DNA of 64,000 nucleotides from Planctomycetota bacterium. GTDB taxonomy: Bacteria > Planctomycetota > UBA8742 > UBA2392. Positions 51,884 to 60,500 of this stretch are shown one piece after another. Below the pieces are notes generated by a model. The model saw only the letters and a list, made by a program, of their open reading frames with translations, searched no databases and was not told where the DNA came from. The translations under genes and the position numbers were made by a program. Location of the stretch: the NCBI GenBank assembly GCA_019636195.1, contig JAHBYA010000003.1, positions 124,001-188,000 of the forward strand, given 5' to 3'. Each line of letters starts with the position of its first letter. Position 1 is the stretch's first letter.

Positions 51884-51897
51884 TGACCAACCAGTCA
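51884..51897 (-). promoter_or_regulatory. Putative TetR operator
   Basis: TGACCAACCAGTCA is an interrupted palindrome (TGAC-N6-GTCA) just upstream of the regulator's ATG. A -10-like TAATGA overlaps its distal half on the minus strand, so bound regulator would block transcription. Confidence 0.5.
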
Positions 51898-52006
51898 TTA
51901 CGGTCGTTATGTGCGATTCAAAAGATTACCCCATGTATCGCAAAGAGTCACCCAAACGATCGTTTTACTTCGAACTTTTCGCTCGAATCTGCTGAACGGC
52001 CTAAAC

Positions 52007-52044
52007 GCCAACAGCGACACGCCTTACGGCGCCGCTGCGTTGGC
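52007..52044 (-). terminator. Bulged hairpin after ilvE
   Basis: GCCAAC (52007-52012) pairs with GTTGGC (52039-52044); AGCG/CGCT and CGCC/GGCG extend the stem with small bulges around a TTAC loop. It lies 19 bases beyond the ilvE stop and may terminate that transcript. No T run is seen. Confidence 0.45.
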
Positions 52045-52062
52045 CCTGCTGGTGTGTTCAGA

Positions 52063-52983
52063 CTAGACCCGGGTGATAAAGCCCCACTTGTCTTCGCTGC
52101 GGCCCTGCACCAGGTCAAGGTAGGCTTTCTGGATGCGTTCGGTGATGGGGCCGCGTGCGGCGTTGCCGATCTTGATTTTGTCCAAGCTTCGGATCGGCGT
52201 CACTTCTGCTGCTGTGCCAACGGCAAAGACTTCGTCGGCGATGTACAACTCTTCCCGGGTTACCGTAGCTTCCGTCACCGGGATTTTCATCTCATTGCAA
52301 AGCCGCATGATCGTGTCGCGCGTGATGCCGCGCAGGATACTGCTGCCCGTGGAGGGCGTAATCACGCGGCCGTCGCGCACGACAAACACGTTTTCGCCGC
52401 TGCCTTCGCTGAGCACGCCGTTGACGTCAAGGGCAATGCCTTCGACGTAGCCGTTGCTGATCGCTTCCATCTTGATCAGCGCGCCGCTGGCGTAGTTGGA
52501 GGCACACTTGGCTTGCGCGGGCGTGGTGTTGGGGGCGTTTCGGCTCCAGCTGCTGACCTGCATGTCAACGCCCTTTTCAAGGGCTTCGTCGCCGAGGTAC
52601 TTGCCCCAGTCCCACGTCAGGATGTCCAGTGTGACGGGATTCTTAAGCGGGTTGACGCCCATGGGCCCGGCGTCGCGGTAAATGATCGGGCGAAGGTAGC
52701 AGGCCTTGAAGCCGTTTTCGCGCACAGCCGCCACGCTCGCGGCGCAGATTTCGTCGATGCTCCAGCGCACTTCCATGCGGTAGATCTTGGCGCTGTCCAC
52801 AAGCCGGCGGATGTGGTCTTTCAGGCGAAAGATGCCCGGCTGGCCGCCGCAGTCGTAGGCGCGAATGCCCTCAAACACGGCGCTGCCGTAATGAATGACG
52901 TGGGCGCTGATGTGCACGGTGGCCTTGTCCCAGTCAATGAATTCGCCGTTGCGCCAGACTTTGTTGCAGAGCTTGTTGGCCAT
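52063..52983 (-). CDS. ilvE: Branched-chain amino acid aminotransferase
   Basis: A 306-residue fold-type IV PLP enzyme, the last step of valine, leucine and isoleucine synthesis. The family signs are GSAVFEGIRAYD near residue 35, the PLP Lys in AQAKCASNYASGALIKMEA near 160, and GYVEGIALDVNGVLSEGSGENVFVV near 180. Length is exactly typical. GGAGG lies upstream of the ATG. rdgB begins 20 bases upstream on the same strand, so the two may be cotranscribed. Confidence 0.96.
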   Translation of the reverse strand: MANKLCNKVWRNGEFIDWDKATVHISAHVIHYGSAVFEGIRAYDCGGQPGIFRLKDHIRRLVDSAKIYRMEVRWSIDEICAASVAAVRENGFKACYLRPIIYRDAGPMGVNPLKNPVTLDILTWDWGKYLGDEALEKGVDMQVSSWSRNAPNTTPAQAKCASNYASGALIKMEAISNGYVEGIALDVNGVLSEGSGENVFVVRDGRVITPSTGSSILRGITRDTIMRLCNEMKIPVTEATVTREELYIADEVFAVGTAAEVTPIRSLDKIKIGNAARGPITERIQKAYLDLVQGRSEDKWGFITRV

Positions 52984-53003
52984 GACTACCTCCGTGTGAC
53001 TTC

Positions 53004-53777
53004 CTAACGGTTTGCGAGCAGTTTCTCAAGCTGCTCTCGAAACTTTGCCAGCGCTTGTGACCGATGGCTGATCTTGTTCTTTTCCTCGGCGGGCAGCTCA
53101 CCAAAGGTCTTGCCCAGCGGCGGGTAGTAAAACAGCGGATCGTACCCGAAGCCGCCGGTACCCTGCGGTTTATCTATAATACGCCCTTCTACAGTGCCGC
53201 GCACTGTAAACAGAATGCCTTCGGGGCTTGCCAGCGCGATCTCGCAGACAAAGCGCGCCTTGCGTTTTTCGGGCGGCACGCCCTTGAGGTTTTTCAGCAG
53301 CAGGTTGTTGTTGCCCGCGTCGTCGCCGTGCTTGCCCGCATAGACTGCGCTGTGCACGCCCGGCGCGCCGCCCAGGGCATCCACTTCAAGGCCGCTGTCG
53401 TCGGCCATGACCAGCAGGTCAAGGTTTTTGGGCTTGTCAACTTTCGGCATGCGCTCGGGCGTCAGGCTTACTTTGCGCTGGCGGCCGCTGATGCTGCGGT
53501 AGCGCTCGGCGGAAAGCTGCTCAAAGTCAACTTCGTCGTCGTCGATTGCCGTGCTGCGGTTGGCAAACCCGACATGGCTTGCCAATGCCAGGAACTGCGC
53601 CAGCTCGTAGGCTTTTTTCTGGGCATTGCCGGCAAAGGTGTCGGCGGTTTCGGCGACTTCGGGCACGCCGGTGTAGGCGCTGAGGCCCACCAGTTCAATG
53701 CCCGCAACGCCGCCAAGAATCTGGTTGATCTCGCGGAACTTGTGGCGGTTGTTTGTGCCGACAACAATCTTGACCAC
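53004..53777 (-). CDS. rdgB: XTP/dITP diphosphatase with internal insertion
   Basis: A 257-residue Ham1/RdgB pyrophosphatase that removes inosine and xanthosine triphosphates. Core motifs are present: VVGTNNRHKFREI at the start, TFAGNAQKKAYELA near residue 47, MADDSGLEVDALGGAPGVHSA near 124, GFGYDPLFYYP and the terminal SHRSQALAKF. Between residues about 66 and 118 there is an acidic/basic insertion of about 50 residues absent from the usual 195-205-residue enzyme. The start is GTG with a GGGGG run upstream. The catalytic residues flank the insertion and look intact. Confidence 0.92.
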   Translation of the reverse strand: MVKIVVGTNNRHKFREINQILGGVAGIELVGLSAYTGVPEVAETADTFAGNAQKKAYELAQFLALASHVGFANRSTAIDDDEVDFEQLSAERYRSISGRQRKVSLTPERMPKVDKPKNLDLLVMADDSGLEVDALGGAPGVHSAVYAGKHGDDAGNNNLLLKNLKGVPPEKRKARFVCEIALASPEGILFTVRGTVEGRIIDKPQGTGGFGYDPLFYYPPLGKTFGELPAEEKNKISHRSQALAKFREQLEKLLANR

Positions 53778-53857
53778 GACAAACCCCCAAGCGTCGCGAG
53801 AGTTTATGCAAGTGTGTGCGTTTGCAAAGGGGCTTTGGCTGGAGGTCTATGGTCAAC

Positions 53858-53879
53858 GGTTGACGGTCAACCGTCAACC
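53858..53879 (-). repeat. Inverted repeat upstream of rdgB
   Basis: GGTTGACGG (53858-53866) and CCGTCAACC (53871-53879) with a TCAA loop; a further GGTCAACGG copy lies at 53851-53859. It sits between the rdgB start and the end of the upstream persulfide dioxygenase gene on the same strand, so it could be that gene's terminator or an operator for rdgB. Confidence 0.5.
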
Positions 53880-53890
53880 GATCACCGCCA

Positions 53891-54976
53891 CTAACTCGCC
53901 GCGCAGGTGCCGTCGCCGGCCTGGCAGCTTCCGCCCACGCTTTGCTTGCTGGCGATGATCTTTGGCTGGCCGCTGTCGCACTCAAGGGGCAGGCCTGCCT
54001 GCTGCCAAGCCAGCATGCCGCCTTCAAGCAGCAGCCAGCCTTCGTCGCCGGCGTGGCGGGCGGTCATCATCACCGTGGTGGCGCGCACGCCGCTGCGGCA
54101 GACGCTGACAATCGGGCGCGGCAGCTTTTCGAGCTCGGCCCAGCGCGCGCGCAAGTCCGGCATCGGGATAAACACGGCCCCCGGCGCGCGGCCCGCCGCC
54201 CATTCGTCGGCGTAGCGCACGTCCAGCAGCGTGAAGTCCTTGCCGGGCGTGCCCAAGGCGGCCACTTGCTCAGGTTTAAGGATGCGCGCTTCGGGCAAGC
54301 CGGCTTCGGTGTTGAAGGACAGAATCTCGGCCATGTGGGCCGGCAACATGCCCTTGATGTTCAGCCGGTCAACAAGGCCCGGCTTACTGTCCTTAAAGGC
54401 GGCGTTGGATTGCAGCTCGGCGCCTACGGTGCTGCTTTGCTTGCCGTTGTAGTCGTGGCCGGGCCAGACCTGCACGTCGGGGCCAAGGGCCTCAATCTTG
54501 CGGAAGCTTTCAAACAGTTGCTCGCTGCTGCCGCCCATGAAATCGGTGCGGGCGGCGCTGTTGATGAACAGGGTGTCGCCCGTGAACACCCGCGCACCGT
54601 CAAAGATGCACATGCTGTCGGGCGTGTGGCCGGGCGTGTGCACAAAGCGCAGGTCGTGGTCGCCAAGTTTTAAAGTCGCGCCGTCCTGCACGAGGTGGTT
54701 GGGCACCTTTGAGCGCGTGGCGCTGGACATGACGACCTTGCAGCCGGTTAGGTTGCGCAGCCGGTCGCTGCCCGACAGGTGGTCGGCGTGGGTGTGGGTG
54801 TCGATGGCGTAGCGCAGGGTAAGCCCAAGCTCGCGCAGCACAGGCAGGGTGGTTTGCACGGCATCAAAGCGCACGTCGATTACGGCGGCTTCGCGCGAGG
54901 CGGGGTCCCAGACAAGGTAGGCGCGACAGTCGCGCTCAGGCGTAAGCAGCTTCATCTCAAGCAGGGCGGTCGTCAT
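53891..54976 (-). CDS. Persulfide dioxygenase-rhodanese fusion
   Basis: A 361-residue two-domain protein. The N-terminal metallo-beta-lactamase domain has THTHADHLSGS (His61, His63, Asp65, His66) and the later TPGHTPDSM and FTGDTLF motifs of ETHE1-type persulfide dioxygenases, which oxidise glutathione persulfide to sulfite. The C-terminal rhodanese domain has its active Cys in VSVCRSGVRA (about residue 296) and can move sulfane sulfur. Such fusions act in sulfide detoxification. It ends in a Cys-bearing tail. There is no ribosome site; TACAAT (minus, 54985-54990) lies eight bases before the ATG. Confidence 0.92.
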   Translation of the reverse strand: MTTALLEMKLLTPERDCRAYLVWDPASREAAVIDVRFDAVQTTLPVLRELGLTLRYAIDTHTHADHLSGSDRLRNLTGCKVVMSSATRSKVPNHLVQDGATLKLGDHDLRFVHTPGHTPDSMCIFDGARVFTGDTLFINSAARTDFMGGSSEQLFESFRKIEALGPDVQVWPGHDYNGKQSSTVGAELQSNAAFKDSKPGLVDRLNIKGMLPAHMAEILSFNTEAGLPEARILKPEQVAALGTPGKDFTLLDVRYADEWAAGRAPGAVFIPMPDLRARWAELEKLPRPIVSVCRSGVRATTVMMTARHAGDEGWLLLEGGMLAWQQAGLPLECDSGQPKIIASKQSVGGSCQAGDGTCAAS

Positions 54977-55033
54977 GGCGCGGCATTGTAGCGACGATTA
55001 ATCCCCTGCGAAGTGTGTGGGCAAAGACCTTGC

Positions 55034-55109
55034 CCAACAAGAACCGCGTGCGTAAGCGCGCGGCTTTGGCGCAAGTACTGGAGTTCCGGCCGCCGGCGGT
55101 TCTTGTTGG
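55034..55109. repeat. 76-bp palindromic element (second copy of the dispersed repeat)
   Basis: Perfect 14-bp terminal inverted repeats, CCAACAAGAACCGC (55034-55047) and GCGGTTCTTGTTGG (55096-55109). Bases 55036-55064 are identical to 2693-2721, 52 kb away. There is no coding capacity. The size and terminal symmetry recall REP/MITE-type elements. It lies in the gap between the MqnC and persulfide dioxygenase genes. Confidence 0.75.
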
Positions 55110-55129
55110 CTCAGGTGCCTTGAGTGATT

Positions 55130-56293
55130 CTAGCCGGCAATGGCCACGCGGCGCTTTTCGCCGTTGATTTCGGCCTCTAGCGTGGCGTCGAGGTTGGCGG
55201 GTTCTTCGCGCAGCTGGTAGTAAAAGTTGCGGCGGCTGGGCTCGTAGCCGGCGTCGCGGATCAGACGGCGGATTTCGTACTCGTTCATCCTGAACGCCGC
55301 GCCCGCCAGCCTTACCACGTTTTCTTCAATCATCAGGCTGCCCATGTCGTTACAGCCGTAACGCAGGCTTACCTGGCCCACCTGCCCGCCTTGGGTTACC
55401 CAGCTGGCTTGACAGTTTTCGAAGTTATCGAGGTAAATCCGCGCCACGGCCTGCGTGCGCAGGTAATCGTGGGCGCCGGCCATGGGCACGTTGCTCATGG
55501 CGTTGCCTTCGGCCTGGAAGGTCCAGCAGATGAAGGCTGTAAAGCCGCCGGTTTCGTCCTGCAACGCGCGCAGGCGCTCAAGGTGCTCAATGCGCTCGGG
55601 CAGCGTTTCAATGTGGCCGAACATCATGGTTGCGCTGGTGCGAATGCCCAGCTTGTGGGCCTGTCGCATGGGCTCAAGCCATGCGTCGGCGCCGCCCTTT
55701 TTGGGGCAGATGATGTTGCGCACGCGATCGGTAAGTATCTCCGCGCCGCCGCCGGGGATTGAGTCCAGGCCGGCCGCCTTGAGCTCGCGCAGCACATCCG
55801 GCAGCGACATGCGCCAGAACAGCGCAAAGTGCTGAATCTCGCTGGGGCTGAAGGCGTGGTTGTGCAGGCCCATGGCGCGAAACAGGCCCAGCATGTCGGC
55901 GTAGTACTTCAGCGGCAGCTTGGGGTTGTGCCCACCTTGCAGCAGGATCTCGGTGCCGCCCAGATCGAGCGTTTCCTCGGCCTTGGCACGCAGCGCATCC
56001 ACGTCAAGTGTGTAGGCTTCCTTGTCCAGCGGGCGCCGATAGAAACTGCAAAAGTCGCAGTCGGTGATGCACACGTTGGTGTAATTGATGTTGCGGCTGA
56101 TGACGTACGTGACCTGCTCGCTGCGCCCGGCGGCTTGCATCTTGCGGTCGCGCACGGTGTGGGCCAGCGCGGCCAATTCATGAATCGGGGCGTGTTGCAG
56201 CAGCCACAGGCCTTCCGCGGCGTCAATGCGCTTGCCCGCAAGCACTTTGTCGGCGATGGCAAGAAATTCAGGTGGCGTGGCGCGTGCAATCAT
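55130..56293 (-). CDS. mqnC: Cyclic dehypoxanthinyl futalosine synthase
   Basis: A 387-residue radical SAM enzyme of the futalosine pathway to menaquinone. The cluster motif is NVCITDCDFCSFYRRP near residue 73, and the family features LLQGGHNPKLPLKYYADM, SIPGGGAEIL and ICWTFQAEGN match MqnC rather than MqnE. Start at ATG 56293, with no Shine-Dalgarno; TATAGT (minus, 56300-56305) is six bases upstream, suggesting a leaderless mRNA. Other mqn genes are not in the window. It implies menaquinone-based respiration. Confidence 0.92.
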   Translation of the reverse strand: MIARATPPEFLAIADKVLAGKRIDAAEGLWLLQHAPIHELAALAHTVRDRKMQAAGRSEQVTYVISRNINYTNVCITDCDFCSFYRRPLDKEAYTLDVDALRAKAEETLDLGGTEILLQGGHNPKLPLKYYADMLGLFRAMGLHNHAFSPSEIQHFALFWRMSLPDVLRELKAAGLDSIPGGGAEILTDRVRNIICPKKGGADAWLEPMRQAHKLGIRTSATMMFGHIETLPERIEHLERLRALQDETGGFTAFICWTFQAEGNAMSNVPMAGAHDYLRTQAVARIYLDNFENCQASWVTQGGQVGQVSLRYGCNDMGSLMIEENVVRLAGAAFRMNEYEIRRLIRDAGYEPSRRNFYYQLREEPANLDATLEAEINGEKRRVAIAG

Positions 56294-56349
56294 GCCGGCA
56301 CTATAGGGATGGCGGGCCAGCCGAAAAGAAGTCGGATTCAAGGACTCGG

Positions 56350-56378
56350 TTGGGTGCATCCGGCGTTGGTGGTATGAT
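56350..56378 (+). promoter_or_regulatory. Promoter of the nucleotide cyclase gene
   Basis: TTGGGT (56350-56355), 17-base spacer, TATGAT (56373-56378). The leader would be about 18 bases and contains GGAG before the ATG at 56404. The same short gap holds the divergent mqnC promoter. Confidence 0.55.
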
Positions 56379-56403
56379 CGACGCCCTACACCGGAGTTCT
56401 GCC

Positions 56404-57855
56404 ATGGCAACGGCCGCAGACGTGGCGTTTCTCGATAATGCGCTGGCGCAGCTTGAGGGCGTGCGGCGCTGGACGCCGCGCACGATCAGCAAACTGGAAG
56501 CCCTGATCAGCAGCGACGACCCCTGGGATGTGTACCGCGTTGACCCGCCTACATTCGCCGCCGAAAAGGGCATCTCTGAGCAAGAGGCCATCGACCTGTT
56601 CCTGCACGCGTCGCACCTGGGCGTGTTTCATATGGAGTGGCGGCTGGTCTGCCCGCTGTGCACCGACACGGTCTCAAGCTGCAAGTCGATGTCCACGGTG
56701 CGGTCTCGTTGCTACTGCCAGCTTTGCCAGCGCAGCGTTGAGGTGAATCTGGATGACTTCATCGCGGTGTCCTTCAACCTTTCGCCCCGTGTGCGCGAGA
56801 TGCCCTGGCACAAGCCTGAGTCGCTCAGCGTCGAAGAGCTGATGCTGCGCTACCGCATTGACCGCCGCGCAATGCTGCCCGGCCTGGGGCCCTTCGGCGA
56901 AGTCATACGCCAGTTTTCGCGCCTCGCCGAGTACCTTGAGCCGGGAGACACCCGCACCGTTGAAGCTGAGATGCCGCCCGGCTGGGCGGCCGTGCTGTTT
57001 GACGCCAGCGCCAGCCACACGGTGATCCTGCCGGTTCGTGAGTCGGGGCGCGCCGCAGTGCAGGCCAACCTGAGTGACGAAGGCTGGCAGGTGGAAGCGG
57101 ACAGCATTGCGCCGGGCAAGGTTTCGATCACAGTAAACAATCGCGCAAGTCGGCGCGTGCCGATTGTGTTGATGACACGTCCGGACGACGAGGACGACGA
57201 TAAGGGCTCGGGCGTGCAGATGGGCCCGTTTTTGAACGGCAACCGGCTGCTCAACAACCAGACCTTCCGCACGCTGTTTCGGGCAGAAACGCTTGCCACC
57301 GGCGAGGGCGTGGGTGTGCGCGACCTGACCCTGCTGTTTACGGACCTCAAGGGCAGCACCGAGCTGTATGAGCGGGTGGGGGACCTGAGCGCGTTTGCCC
57401 TTGTGCAGCAGCATTTTGAGCACCTGCGGCGCGCGGTCATGGAACAGGACGGCGCCGTCGTCAAGACCATCGGCGACGCGGTGATGGCAAGCTTCGTGAA
57501 GCCGGAGCAGGCTGTGAAGGCCGCGCTTTCGATGTTCCGCGAGATCGAGCAGTTCAACCAGCACCGCGGCACGCGCGACCTGATACTCAAAGTCGGCGCT
57601 CACCGCGGCCACAGCATCGCGGTCACGCTGAACGACCGGCTGGACTACTTTGGCCAGACCGTGAACATCGCGTCGCGGGTCCAAAGTGCCGCCGCCGCCG
57701 ACGAGTTGTGCCTGACCGACGACATGTACAGCGACCCGGGCGTGCAGCAGGCGCTGGAGGGTCGCGAGGCTGTCCGCGAAATGGCGCAGTTGAAAGGCAT
57801 TGCGGCGACGGTGCCGATTCGCCGCATCCCGATAAGGCAAAACCCGCGACCGTAG
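56404..57855 (+). CDS. Class III adenylate/guanylate cyclase with zinc-finger-like N-terminus
   Basis: A 483-residue protein. The C-terminal cyclase homology domain has the two metal-binding Asp residues (Asp314 in LLFTDLKGSTELYE, Asp358 in KTIGDAVMASF) and FGQTVNIASRVQS, so it should be catalytically competent for cAMP or cGMP. The N-terminal 280 residues contain a Cys cluster (CPLC at 83-86 and CYCQLC at 103-108), probably a zinc site, followed by a beta-rich region; this resembles DUF5939-type regulators. There is no membrane segment. GGAG precedes the ATG. It converges with the first HtrA gene through a shared terminator. Confidence 0.9.
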   Translation: MATAADVAFLDNALAQLEGVRRWTPRTISKLEALISSDDPWDVYRVDPPTFAAEKGISEQEAIDLFLHASHLGVFHMEWRLVCPLCTDTVSSCKSMSTVRSRCYCQLCQRSVEVNLDDFIAVSFNLSPRVREMPWHKPESLSVEELMLRYRIDRRAMLPGLGPFGEVIRQFSRLAEYLEPGDTRTVEAEMPPGWAAVLFDASASHTVILPVRESGRAAVQANLSDEGWQVEADSIAPGKVSITVNNRASRRVPIVLMTRPDDEDDDKGSGVQMGPFLNGNRLLNNQTFRTLFRAETLATGEGVGVRDLTLLFTDLKGSTELYERVGDLSAFALVQQHFEHLRRAVMEQDGAVVKTIGDAVMASFVKPEQAVKAALSMFREIEQFNQHRGTRDLILKVGAHRGHSIAVTLNDRLDYFGQTVNIASRVQSAAAADELCLTDDMYSDPGVQQALEGREAVREMAQLKGIAATVPIRRIPIRQNPRP

Positions 57856-57862
57856 TCGCGGG
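57843..57862. terminator. Bidirectional terminator between cyclase and HtrA genes
   Basis: CCCGCGAC (57843-57850) and GTCGCGGG (57855-57862) around CGTA, with A-rich sequence before and CTTT after. It overlaps the cyclase stop codon and lies 20 bases beyond the HtrA stop. Confidence 0.75.
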
Positions 57863-57882
57863 CTTTGCGTGTGCGCGCAGCT

Positions 57883-59271
57883 CTAGCGTTTTGCCAGCGT
57901 GGCCTTGCCCTGGATGGTCTCGCCGCCGCGAACATAGGTCAGCGTAACCTCGGTGCCCGGGTCCAGCGCGATCAGGATGTCGCCGATATCGCAGAAGTAC
58001 ACGATCAACCGGCCGTTCACATGGGTCAGGATGTCATCGTTCTTGAGGCCGGCGGCTTCAAGGGGCCCGCCGCTGCGCACGTCGGTCAGGATGTAGCCGG
58101 CGGTCTTGCGGTCGGGGTTGTACTTGCCGGTAAAGCCGAGTGACGACTTGGCGTTGGGCAGCGCAAACGGGTTGGTCAGGCGCTGCAACGGGTTGTTGCG
58201 CTGGTTGCGGTCCTGCTGGCGGGCGACGTCGTCGCTACGGGGGACGTTGCCGAACTGGCCGGACTCGGTGGGCACGTCGTTGCGCGCCACCAGCTCAACG
58301 GTCTTGTCACCGCGTTTTACAGTGAACTTGAACTCGCTGCCGCGGGGCTTGGTGCCGACCACGCCGTAGTACCGGTATGCGTTGAAGATTTCGTAGTGGT
58401 CCATCTTGATGATCAGGTCGCCGGCCTGAAAGCCGACGTCCTTGGCCTCGGTGTCGTCGCTGACGGCCTTGACCAGCGCACCGCCCTGGTGGCTGAGGTC
58501 AAGCTCAAGCCCGCCGACGAAGCCATGCCGCACCAGCAGCGCACCGCCGCGCTGGGCCTTGAACTCAGGAAGGAAGTTCTTGATCTGGTTGGCGGGGATG
58601 GCGTAACCCGCGCCGGTGTTGAAGCGCTTGCCGTGGCTGGCGATGTTGCGGCCGTTGATGCCGATGATTTCGCCGTCCATGTTGAAGCTGGGGCCGCCGC
58701 TGTTGCCGGGGTTGATCGACGTGTCAATCTGGATGCTGTCGCTGTAACCGCCCTGGAAGCGGTGGTTGGCGGTTACCGTGCCCAGCGTAACCGTGGGTTC
58801 GCTGCCCTGGCCGGAAAGCAGGAAGGGGTTGCCGATGCACAGGCACTTGGCGCCCGGCACCACCTTGTCGCTGTCGCCCAAGGTCGCAAACGGAACCTTT
58901 TCGCCTTCATTCAGGCGCAGCTTGCCCAGCACGATGTCGCCGCGCGGGTCAGCGCCGACCGCGTCGGCTGTGAAACGGCGGTTGTTGCCCGCCATCTTCA
59001 CGACGGTTTGCACGGGCTGAGCAGCCTCGTTCCAGACGTGGTGATTGGTCAGGAAGTAGCCGTCTTCACTGATGCAGACGCCGCTGCCGCCGCCGATCAG
59101 GACGAAGGCAGGGTACACCTTCTTGACCAGCGCGCGGATCTCTTCGTCCATCTGGTCGATCTTGGCATTGCTGAGGTTGCGCTCCTGCGCCTGCACGGGC
59201 ACAGCCGGCGTGTATGCGGCATAGCCGCCAATCGCGAGCGCCAGAGCCGTGGTTGTGATCAGTTTTTTCAT
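57883..59271 (-). CDS. HtrA-like periplasmic serine protease, catalytically intact
   Basis: A 462-residue exported protein with a signal peptide (cleavage near VQA-QE), a trypsin-like domain and two PDZ domains (about 265-345 and 370-462). The triad is present: His78 in FLTNHHVWN, Asp112 in PRGDIVLGKL, Ser191 in NPGNSGGPSF. It should degrade or chaperone misfolded envelope proteins. GGAAAACGGAA precedes the ATG at 59271. Two HtrA-like genes without a catalytic triad lie directly upstream on the same strand, so this may be the active member of a three-protein set. Confidence 0.92.
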   Translation of the reverse strand: MKKLITTTALALAIGGYAAYTPAVPVQAQERNLSNAKIDQMDEEIRALVKKVYPAFVLIGGGSGVCISEDGYFLTNHHVWNEAAQPVQTVVKMAGNNRRFTADAVGADPRGDIVLGKLRLNEGEKVPFATLGDSDKVVPGAKCLCIGNPFLLSGQGSEPTVTLGTVTANHRFQGGYSDSIQIDTSINPGNSGGPSFNMDGEIIGINGRNIASHGKRFNTGAGYAIPANQIKNFLPEFKAQRGGALLVRHGFVGGLELDLSHQGGALVKAVSDDTEAKDVGFQAGDLIIKMDHYEIFNAYRYYGVVGTKPRGSEFKFTVKRGDKTVELVARNDVPTESGQFGNVPRSDDVARQQDRNQRNNPLQRLTNPFALPNAKSSLGFTGKYNPDRKTAGYILTDVRSGGPLEAAGLKNDDILTHVNGRLIVYFCDIGDILIALDPGTEVTLTYVRGGETIQGKATLAKR

Positions 59272-59333
59272 TTCCGTTTTCCTTTGTCCCTGCCGTTTCC
59301 GGCGGGTTCGGTTCATTTCCGTTTGTGCTGCAC

Positions 59334-60461
59334 TTACGGCCTGGGCCCGAGCACGACCTCAAGGGTCAGTTCCTCTTCGCCGCGCAGGATCTTGACCTTG
59401 AGCTTGTCGCCGACCTTCTGCTTGGCGATGACCGCCAGCAGGTCTTCCAGCTCGTTCATGTCCTTGTCGTTGACCTGCGTGATCACGTCATTGACGCGGA
59501 TGCCCGCGCGCTGCGCGCCGCTGCCGTCCACGACGTTGCCGATTTTCAGGCCCGGCTTGTCGGGCCACATCTTTTCGGCGCCGACGCCCATGAACGGGGC
59601 GGGCGGACGCTTGATGAACTTGCCTTCCTTCATCAGGGTGTAGGCAGCCTGCACCTCATCCAGATAGGCGGCATAGCTGACGCCGCTGGCCTGGCCGAAC
59701 GTCTGGTGGTTGTGCAGCGTGACCATACCCACCAGCTCGCCCTTGCGGTTGACGACCGGCGCGCCCAGTGTGCTGTTGCCGATGCGCGCATCCAGCTGGA
59801 AGGCGCGGCCGTCTTCGCGCTCAAGGGCGCTGACGATGCCGTCGTTGACCAGCGTGCCCAGCGGGTTCTGGCCGCGGCCTACGACAATCACCATCTCGCC
59901 GCGTTCAAGGGCCCGGCGCTTTTCGGGAAACTTGATGACCGAAAGCGTGGGGCAGGTTTTGTCGATGATGCAGTCAAGCTCAAGCAGCGCGAGGTCAATC
60001 TGCTGGTGCCGGCCGACGACGCGGGCAGGCCAGCGCTCGCCGTTGGGCAGCGTCACGGTGATTGCTTCCACCGCATCGCTGGAGCCTGTCTCGCTGAACG
60101 CGCCAAGGCAGCGGTCGCTGATCAGGATGTGGTTGGGTCCGACCACCAGCCCCGAGAACGGGCCAAGGTCATAACGCTGGAAGGGGTCATTGGGGTCGGC
60201 GCCCATGCCCGGCAGGCCGGGGATGCGCGGGCCCGACGGCTGTGCAGCGGCGTCGCGGTCGTAGTCAATCTCGACCGACACGGTGTGGCTAGCCACTTCC
60301 GCGGCAACCTTGGTGCGGTGGTTCTGAAGTTCCTTGTGCAGCGTCATCGCCGGCACGTTGGCGTAGCGGACGGCTGCGGTCTTGCCCGGCGAGTCCTGCG
60401 CGAGGCCGGCGACAAGGCCAAGCCCGAGCAGCAGTGCCAGTGCGAGTGCGGTCTTTTTCAT
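59334..60461 (-). CDS. HtrA-like pseudoprotease (catalytic residues lost)
   Basis: A 375-residue exported protein with a signal peptide (cleavage near AGLA-QD), a trypsin-like fold and one C-terminal PDZ domain (about 285-375). By alignment with its neighbour, the His position in ILISDRCLG is Arg117, the Asp is kept (Asp156 in QQIDLALLELD) and the Ser position in GNSTLGAPVV is Leu232. It cannot be a normal serine protease. The fold landmarks (GAPVVNRKGELVGMV, PDZ AGIRVNDVITQVND) are well preserved, so it is probably a binding or regulatory partner, not a decaying gene. It lies 62 bases upstream of the active HtrA. Confidence 0.85.
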   Translation of the reverse strand: MKKTALALALLLGLGLVAGLAQDSPGKTAAVRYANVPAMTLHKELQNHRTKVAAEVASHTVSVEIDYDRDAAAQPSGPRIPGLPGMGADPNDPFQRYDLGPFSGLVVGPNHILISDRCLGAFSETGSSDAVEAITVTLPNGERWPARVVGRHQQIDLALLELDCIIDKTCPTLSVIKFPEKRRALERGEMVIVVGRGQNPLGTLVNDGIVSALEREDGRAFQLDARIGNSTLGAPVVNRKGELVGMVTLHNHQTFGQASGVSYAAYLDEVQAAYTLMKEGKFIKRPPAPFMGVGAEKMWPDKPGLKIGNVVDGSGAQRAGIRVNDVITQVNDKDMNELEDLLAVIAKQKVGDKLKVKILRGEEELTLEVVLGPRP

Positions 60462-60500
60462 GTTCAGTCTTTCGTTCAGCGGCTTACTGCCCGCGGTTGG

